DNA from: Alicyclobacillus sp. | GTDB taxonomy: Bacteria > Bacillota > Bacilli > Alicyclobacillales > Alicyclobacillaceae | Assembly (NCBI GenBank): GCA_023511295.1 | Contig: JAIMBT010000026.1 | Location: forward strand, 1-53,914 | Direction of reading: 5' to 3' | DNA length: 53,914 nucleotides | Part shown: one piece after another, positions 49,478-53,914 of the stretch | How the letters are laid out: each line of letters opens with the position of its first letter | How positions within the stretch are numbered: the first letter of the stretch is position 1 | Translations under genes and position numbers: made by a program | Notes under the pieces: model-generated | Databases searched by the model: none | What the model saw: only the letters and a program-made list of their open reading frames with translations | What the model was told of the DNA's origin: nothing

Positions 49478-49918
49478 ATGCGGACGACGTACATGGCGAA
49501 GCCAAACGCCGTGGAACGGAAATGGTACGTGATCGACGTTGCAGGGCAACGCGTGGGACGTGTCGCGACTCTGATTGCTTCCATTCTGCGGGGGAAGCAT
49601 AAACCCGAGTTCACGCCGCACGTAGACACAGGCGACTTCGTTGTCGTAGTGAACGCCGATAAAGTGGTATTCAGCGGAAACAAGCTCCAAAAGAAGATAT
49701 ACCGCCGTCACACCGGCCACCCGGGCGGGCTGAAAGAGGTTCGCGCGGTTGACTTGCTCCAGACGCACCCGGAGCGCATCCTCTATACGGCCGTGAAGGG
49801 CATGCTGCCGCACAACACCTTGGGTCGGCAGCAGCTTACGAAGTTGAAGATCTACGCGGGTGAGAACCATCCGCATCAAGCTCAGCAGCCCATTCCCTGG
49901 GATCTCGCGAGCAACTAA
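49478..49918 (+). CDS. rplM: Ribosomal protein L13
   Basis: A 146-residue early 50S assembly protein. [40 protein letters not shown] and [20 protein letters not shown] are conserved. ATG 49478 lies 6 nt after CAGGAGGG. The longer frame to 49415 runs through the leader hairpin and is not coding. Likely controlled through the L13 leader together with rpsI. Confidence 0.96.
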   Translation: MRTTYMAKPNAVERKWYVIDVAGQRVGRVATLIASILRGKHKPEFTPHVDTGDFVVVVNADKVVFSGNKLQKKIYRRHTGHPGGLKEVRAVDLLQTHPERILYTAVKGMLPHNTLGRQQLTKLKIYAGENHPHQAQQPIPWDLASN

Positions 49919-49936
49919 CGGAGGAGGGAATCTGCC

Positions 49937-50329
49937 ATGGCGCAACTTCAGTATCTTGGCACCGGACGCCGGAAGCACTCCGTTGCTCGTGTGCGGTTGC
50001 TCCCGGGCGACGGGAAGATTGTCATCAATCACCGTGACTTGAACGACTACTTCGGCCTTGAAACGCTGCGCTTGATTGTGAAGCAGCCGCTGCTCCTCAC
50101 GGAGACCGCCAACCGCTATGATGTGCACGTAAACGTCTACGGCGGCGGCATCTCCGGACAAGCCGGTGCAATTCGCCACGGCATTGCGCGGGCGCTGCTG
50201 AAGGTTGACCCGGCGCTGCGCTTGCCGCTCAAGAAGGCCGGCTTCCTGACGCGCGATGCTCGCATGAAAGAACGCAAGAAGTACGGTTTGAAGGCCGCCC
50301 GCCGGGCACCGCAGTTCTCCAAGCGGTAA
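49937..50329 (+). CDS. rpsI: Ribosomal protein S9
   Basis: A 130-residue protein whose C-terminal tail ([17 protein letters not shown]) reaches P-site t[23 protein letters not shown] and [20 protein letters not shown] are conserved. ATG 49937 follows GGAGGAGGG. It is followed by a strong terminator; the methyltransferase ybaJ found next in B. subtilis is absent. Confidence 0.97.
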   Translation: MAQLQYLGTGRRKHSVARVRLLPGDGKIVINHRDLNDYFGLETLRLIVKQPLLLTETANRYDVHVNVYGGGISGQAGAIRHGIARALLKVDPALRLPLKKAGFLTRDARMKERKKYGLKAARRAPQFSKR

Positions 50330-50398
50330 CCGTCCGAGAGTGGTTCTCGGGCGTCGCCGGGTACCGCGACCGACGGTCGCCAATCGCATATGGGTGTG

Positions 50399-50430
50399 GG
50401 CCAGTCGCCTCGGGCGGCTGGTCTTTTTTC
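50399..50430 (+). terminator. Strong intrinsic terminator after rpsI
   Basis: An 11-bp GC-rich stem (50399-50409 / 50413-50423, two G-U pairs, TCG loop) is followed by six T. A smaller perfect hairpin GCGACC-GAC-GGTCGC precedes it at 50366-50380. The gap 50330-50512 holds these and the cwlD promoter, with no gene. Confidence 0.9.
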
Positions 50431-50438
50431 GCGTGGAT

Positions 50439-50466
50439 GCATGTTCCCAGCGCCTGGACGCACACT
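50439..50466 (+). promoter_or_regulatory. Candidate SigE promoter for cwlD
   Basis: GCATGTT (50439-50445) and CGCACACT (50459-50466) are separated by 13 bp. This resembles the mother-cell SigE pattern (ATATT-like -35, CATACACT-like -10) with 6 of 8 matches at the -10. B. subtilis cwlD is expressed during sporulation under SigE and SigG, which supports the reading. Confidence 0.45.
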
Positions 50467-50512
50467 GACGATGAATCCACCGGCCTTCGGGATGGAATGG
50501 AGGGAGCGGTAC

Positions 50513-51253
50513 ATGCATACGTTTCAGTGCATACGCAGATGGCTGGCGACAGTGGCGGTGACGGCATCTCTCGGCTGGGCCGGCTGGGTGCCGAACGCGC
50601 GCGCGGTCGAACCCGGGTTGGTGGGACGGTGCATCGTGATTGACGCGGGACACGGCGGCCCAGACTCCGGCGCTCGGGGGGTGGGCGGTCTGCACGAGAA
50701 GGACATCACCCTGCCGGTGGCACTGCGACTGGGCGGGCTGCTCCAACAAGCAGGGGCACGGGTGTACTACACCCGTACCACGGACGACGACCTCGCGTCG
50801 GAAGAGGATCGGCGCTTGCGGCGGCGCCAGCACATGGACCTCACCTTGCGCGCGCGCACCGCGAAGCGCGTTCACGCGGATGCGTTCATCAGCATCCACT
50901 GCAACGCGGACCCAGGCCCGGCGTGGCACGGCGCGCAGACCCTGTACCAGCGTGGAAACCCGCAGGGCGAGGCGCTGGCGAAGCACATCCAACAGCGCTA
51001 CCGGGCACTGCTGCTCCCGACAGGCCGGGAGGCGGATGACACGTCGACCTTGTTCGTGCTGAAACACGTGCCCGGCGCTGCGGTGATTGCGGAGATTGGG
51101 TTTGTGTCCAACCCAGAAGAGGCGTCCGCCCTGAAGCGACCGTCGTACCAAAACCTTGTCGCGACCGCCACGTACCTCGGCGTCCTCGACTACTTCGGCG
51201 AGGTGGGTTCGGTGGCTCCACCTGTGCCCGAAGGCGCAAGGCAACGGCCGTAG
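50513..51253 (+). CDS. cwlD: N-acetylmuramoyl-L-alanine amidase CwlD
   Basis: A 246-residue exported zinc amidase that, with PdaA, makes muramic delta-lactam in spore cortex. A signal peptide occupies about residues 1-31 (basic start, hydrophobic core, ARA before the cut). The amidase_3 domain follows: zinc ligands in DAGHGG, the Glu in GGLHEKDITL, the His in ISIHCNA and the catalytic Glu in IAEIGFVSN. ATG 50513 lies 8 nt after GGAGGG; earlier in-frame codons sit in the terminator and promoter region. The neighbourhood rpsI-cwlD-salA-gerD is conserved. Confidence 0.93.
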   Translation: MHTFQCIRRWLATVAVTASLGWAGWVPNARAVEPGLVGRCIVIDAGHGGPDSGARGVGGLHEKDITLPVALRLGGLLQQAGARVYYTRTTDDDLASEEDRRLRRRQHMDLTLRARTAKRVHADAFISIHCNADPGPAWHGAQTLYQRGNPQGEALAKHIQQRYRALLLPTGREADDTSTLFVLKHVPGAAVIAEIGFVSNPEEASALKRPSYQNLVATATYLGVLDYFGEVGSVAPPVPEGARQRP

Positions 51254-51310
51254 CGCCGGATTCCGCGACGGCACGCGAAGAGGTGGGCGCCGGGAAAGGG
51301 AGGATGGGCC

Positions 51311-51826
51311 GTGAAGCGGCGATTTCGCGCCAGCGGGGCGATGACACCTCGCCAGCGCCGACTCGTGCGCATGGCATGGGGATTGTGGGGGGCCAGCGTC
51401 CTCGTCTTTTTCATCTGGATTGGCGGGCCGGGGCCGACCCCCAAGGCGTCGTTGGCGACCGCTGTCACGCGCAGCGACAACCCTGGACTGCACCTCTGGA
51501 ACAGCGGGGTCGACTGGCACCAGCGCCCCGTGTTCCAGTTGCAGGACAGCGGTCCCGCACTGACCCGAGTCAACCTGTACAGTTGGGCCAACCATCCGTT
51601 GACCGTGTTGTATGTCGGGCCGGTCCCTCCGTCTGACCTCTCCGCCTGTGCGCCGCTCGGCGACCCTCCCTACACCTTGCCAAGCGGCGACAGCCTCTGG
51701 TTTGTCGCTGATGCAGACATTGGAAATCCGATCACGGTCACCTGGCAAGACGGCAGCCAGACTCTCTACACCACGCTGACGCCGACCGAGTCCCCAGCGG
51801 TCTCACCGACCGCGCAAGGCGCCTGA
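51311..51826 (+). CDS. Hypothetical single-span membrane protein
   Basis: A 171-residue protein I do not recognise. It has a basic N-terminus (MKRRFRASGAMTPRQRRLVR), one transmembrane helix at about 22-39 (AWGLWGASVLVFFIWIGG), then an outside domain of about 130 residues rich in Pro, Ser, Thr and Trp, ending in a low-complexity Thr/Pro/Ser tail. No catalytic motif is visible. GTG 51311 lies 6 nt after AAAGGGAGG, so it is likely expressed. It sits between cwlD and salA, where B. subtilis has no gene, possibly co-transcribed with cwlD. A spore-envelope role is only a guess from context. Confidence 0.75.
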   Translation: MKRRFRASGAMTPRQRRLVRMAWGLWGASVLVFFIWIGGPGPTPKASLATAVTRSDNPGLHLWNSGVDWHQRPVFQLQDSGPALTRVNLYSWANHPLTVLYVGPVPPSDLSACAPLGDPPYTLPSGDSLWFVADADIGNPITVTWQDGSQTLYTTLTPTESPAVSPTAQGA

Positions 51827-51869
51827 CGGCACCTTCGCTGCATCCGGCCAGAGGCTGGGTCCACGCCAA

Positions 51870-51899
51870 TTGGCTCCCTCGGCTCCGGGATGGTACACT
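51870..51899 (+). promoter_or_regulatory. SigA-type promoter for salA
   Basis: TTGGCT (51870-51875) and TACACT (51894-51899) are 18 bp apart, 74 bp upstream of the salA start. Confidence 0.55.
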
Positions 51900-51972
51900 G
51901 ATGGAGGTGTGACAGCGGACCCAGTGTCCGCCGTCGGCAGATTGGACCGGACTTTGGGAAGGGGGCACCACC

Positions 51973-53049
51973 GTGGTCACGCGGGAAGACGTCTTGACAG
52001 CACTCCGGGACGTGGAAGATCCGGAGGTTCATCGGAGCATCGTCGAACTGGACATGGTGAAGGACGTATCGGTCGACGGCGGCCAAGTCCGCGTCCTGGT
52101 CGCCTTGACCATCCGCGGCTGCCCGCTGCAGACGACGATTGAACGGGAGATTCAACAGCGTCTCTCCGCCCTGGACGGCGTCGAGACGGTGGAGGTACAG
52201 CTGACCACCATGTCGGACGAGGAGCGAGCGAAGTTCGCGGCAACCGTGCGCGGCCGCCCGTCCCCTCAGGGACAGCCGGCGGTGTTACAGAACACAACGA
52301 CGCAGTTCCTGGCCGTTGCGTCGGGAAAGGGCGGCGTCGGGAAGTCGACCGTCACTGCCAACCTGGCTGTGGCGCTGGCCGAATTGGGCCTGCGGGTGGG
52401 CGTCGTGGACGCCGACATCTACGGTTTCAGCCTGCCGTCCATTTTCGGCGTGCACGACAGCCGGCCGACGGTGATTGACGACCTCATCATTCCGGTCGAC
52501 GTCGCGGGCGTCCGGCTCATTTCGATGCACTTCTTCGTTCCGCAGAACAACCCGGTGGTCTGGCGCGGCCCGATGCTCGGTAAGATGCTCCGCAACTTCT
52601 TTGCGGAAGTTCACTGGGGCGATTTGGACGTCATGTTGCTGGACTTGCCGCCCGGCACCGGCGACATCGCGCTCGACGTACATCAGCTGCTGCCGAAGAG
52701 CAAGGAGTTGATTGTGACCACGCCGCAGGAAAACGCCGCCCAGGTGGCGGTCCGTGCGGGCGTGATGGGCAAGCGGACGCAACACGAGATTGTCGGCGTC
52801 GTGGAGAACATGGCGTACTTCGAATGCCCGGGGTGCGGCGAGCGCACGTACTTGTTCGGGCGGGGCGGCGGTGAGCAGGTTGCAGCGGCACTGGACAGCC
52901 CATTGCTCGCACAAATCCCGATTGGCTCGATGGACGGGTCGACCGGACTGTTCACCTCCGATTCTCCGCAGGGCCGCGCGTATCGCGAACTCGCCCATAC
53001 CGTAGCCAACCGGCTGTCCCTGACTCAGCGGACCGCCGCGACGAAGTAA
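51973..53049 (+). CDS. salA: Mrp/NBP35-family ATPase SalA (ApbC-like)
   Basis: A 358-residue P-loop protein. Family members carry or insert Fe-S clusters; B. subtilis SalA also regulates exoprotease genes. The N-terminal MIP18/DUF59 domain spans about 1-80 (ALRDVEDPEVHRSIVELDMV). The deviant Walker A is SGKGGVGKSTVTANLA near 117, and DADIYGFSLPS and LLDLPPGTGDIALDVHQLL follow. A C-terminal CXXC (FECPGCGERT) is the likely cluster ligand. GTG 51973 follows AAGGGGG. It is located before gerD as in B. subtilis. Confidence 0.93.
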   Translation: MVTREDVLTALRDVEDPEVHRSIVELDMVKDVSVDGGQVRVLVALTIRGCPLQTTIEREIQQRLSALDGVETVEVQLTTMSDEERAKFAATVRGRPSPQGQPAVLQNTTTQFLAVASGKGGVGKSTVTANLAVALAELGLRVGVVDADIYGFSLPSIFGVHDSRPTVIDDLIIPVDVAGVRLISMHFFVPQNNPVVWRGPMLGKMLRNFFAEVHWGDLDVMLLDLPPGTGDIALDVHQLLPKSKELIVTTPQENAAQVAVRAGVMGKRTQHEIVGVVENMAYFECPGCGERTYLFGRGGGEQVAAALDSPLLAQIPIGSMDGSTGLFTSDSPQGRAYRELAHTVANRLSLTQRTAATK

Positions 53050-53072
53050 ACCGCAAGCCCTGTGCAAACAGC

Positions 53073-53107
53073 GAGCAGGCGCCCCGCATGCCGGAGGCGG
53101 CCTGCTC
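53073..53107. terminator. Hairpin between convergent salA and gerD
   Basis: An 8-bp GC-rich stem GAGCAGGC / GCCTGCTC, extended by three pairs past a bulge, lies between the two convergent genes. Neither strand has a clean T run (GTCCTCTGT on plus, GCTGTTTG on minus), so it may be a weak bidirectional terminator. Confidence 0.5.
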
Positions 53108-53141
53108 GTCCTCTGTCCGCAAACACCGCATGGGCCACGCC

Positions 53142-53789
53142 TTAGCTCCCTTCACTTCCTTGTTCGGAGCCGCTCGATCCGCTGCTCCCCCCGCCCTGCT
53201 TCTGTTGACCGGACTGCCCACCGGCGGACTGCATCTGCTCGGCGACGGCCTGTTTCAGGGCGTCTTGGAACTGCATGCGGAAGCTCGGCGTCTTCAGCGC
53301 GTCCGTCATCACCTGCATAATCTGCCCGCGAAAACTCGGCGTCTGCATCAGGTCTTGGAGCTGTTTCGTGAACTCCGGGGACTTCAGCAGTATCAGCATA
53401 TCCTTCTGGTAGGACGGGTCCTTCATCAACTGCTTCTGGTGTTCAATCAGCTGCGGCGCAATCGCCTTCGCGAGGGCGTCCGCAAACTGCGGATCCTGTA
53501 ACTGCTGAGCGAGCAGCGATTTGTCCTTGCCCGACGTCAGGGCCTGTTCCATCGCTTGGCTGACGTCCGTCTGGTTGACCAGAAACTGCGCGCGCAGGCT
53601 CTTGTCCTGCAGGACTTCGGCCAGCGCCTGTTTGCCGTCCGCCGAGTGCAGGATATCAATCACCATCTGCTTGGTCGTGCCGTAATCGGGCTGGCCGGCC
53701 GCTGCAGCGTCGGCCGCCCCGCTTGCGCCGCATCCGACCAACAAGACGGGCATCAACATCGCCCACAGGAACCGAGTCCGTCTGCTCAA
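53142..53789 (-). CDS. gerD: Spore germination lipoprotein GerD
   Basis: A 215-residue lipoprotein that clusters nutrient receptors in the spore inner membrane. The signal peptide ends in a lipobox (LLVGCG, Cys 20). The body is Gln/Lys-rich helical and shows the GerD pattern of repeated PSF/PEF segments (LLKSPEFTKQL, LMQTPSFRGQIMQVMTDALK, TPSFRMQFQDALKQAV). The tail is Gly/Ser/Gln-rich low complexity. It starts with TTG (minus strand, 53789), 6 nt after GGAGGTGAG. It is convergent with salA, as expected for this locus. Confidence 0.92.
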   Translation of the reverse strand: MSRRTRFLWAMLMPVLLVGCGASGAADAAAAGQPDYGTTKQMVIDILHSADGKQALAEVLQDKSLRAQFLVNQTDVSQAMEQALTSGKDKSLLAQQLQDPQFADALAKAIAPQLIEHQKQLMKDPSYQKDMLILLKSPEFTKQLQDLMQTPSFRGQIMQVMTDALKTPSFRMQFQDALKQAVAEQMQSAGGQSGQQKQGGGSSGSSGSEQGSEGS

Positions 53790-53819
53790 GGCATCTCACC
53801 TCCGGCTGCACGTCGAGTT

Positions 53820-53849
53820 TAGGATGAGTCTCGCCACCCGCGCTTATTC
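53820..53849 (-). promoter_or_regulatory. SigG (forespore) promoter of gerD
   Basis: On the minus strand GAATA (53845-53849) and CATCCTA (53820-53826) are separated by exactly 18 bp. This matches the forespore pattern GHATR-N18-CATNHTA. gerD of B. subtilis is SigG-dependent, so both sequence and gene identity agree. Confidence 0.75.
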
Positions 53850-53873
53850 GCCTGGCAAGCTGTCTGAAAACGT

Positions 53874-53902
53874 TTGTACGGGCGTAGACCCTGCGCTATG
53901 AT
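53874..53902 (+). promoter_or_regulatory. SigA-type promoter reading out of the window
   Basis: TTGTAC (53874-53879) and TATGAT (53897-53902) are spaced 17 bp on the plus strand, pointing to a gene beyond the right edge, divergent from gerD. No coding start is visible before the window ends. Confidence 0.55.
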
Positions 53903-53914
53903 GGTGCTACAGGG

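Overview
The window comes from a high-GC, spore-forming Firmicute. The gene order ctsR-mcsA-mcsB-clpC-radA-disA ... sigH ... rpoBC-str-S10-spc-alpha ... cwlD-salA-gerD is the conserved Bacillales block near the replication origin. The GC-rich coding, frequent TTG/GTG starts, zinc-ribbon forms of L33, S14, S4 and L36, and sporulation genes (sigH, cwlD, gerD) suggest Alicyclobacillaceae (Alicyclobacillus or a close relative). That placement is inference from memory, not a database result. I call 69 protein genes, including rpmJ, which is only 37 codons. I see no rRNA, tRNA, CRISPR array, insertion sequence or prophage.

Layout. 1-1250: a leftward TetR-family gene, then the ctsR control region with a tandem 32-bp repeat, a SigA promoter and a CtsR operator. 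1254-5829: the protein-arginine-phosphorylation and Clp stress operon. 5964-15332: radA, disA, pssA, yacL, ispD, ispF, cysS, mrnC, rlmB and rae1 (DNA repair, c-di-AMP, phospholipid, isoprenoid, tRNA charging and rRNA maturation). 15407-20618: sigH, then rpmG-secE-nusG, rplKA, rplJL and an rsmC-like methyltransferase. 20842-33032: rpoB, rpoC, rplGB, rpsL, rpsG, fusA and tuf, closed by a strong terminator. 33322-50329: S10, spc and alpha operons fused into one run, then truA and rplM-rpsI, closed by another terminator. 50513-53789: a sporulation and germination end (cwlD, an unknown membrane protein, salA, and gerD on the minus strand).

The proteins are mostly textbook. The less ordinary content is in the untranslated RNA. 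An L10-type leader with its terminator precedes rplJ, an L13-type leader precedes rplM, and a mimic of the 23S L1-binding site lies just upstream of rplK. An AT-rich rpoB leader contains an intrinsic-terminator-like hairpin. A four-segment, mutually exclusive pairing array spans the end of rpmJ and the rpsM leader, and a long imperfect hairpin lies upstream of rpsD. Because rpsD sits inside this alpha operon (as in E. coli, unlike B. subtilis), the rpsM and rpsD leaders are the best candidates for an undescribed autoregulatory RNA. Sporulation-type promoters are readable upstream of gerD (SigG) and cwlD (SigE).

Genes usually found here in B. subtilis but absent: gltX and cysE (between ispF and cysS), map (between adk and infA), the ECF transporter genes (between rplQ and truA) and ybaJ (between rpsI and cwlD).
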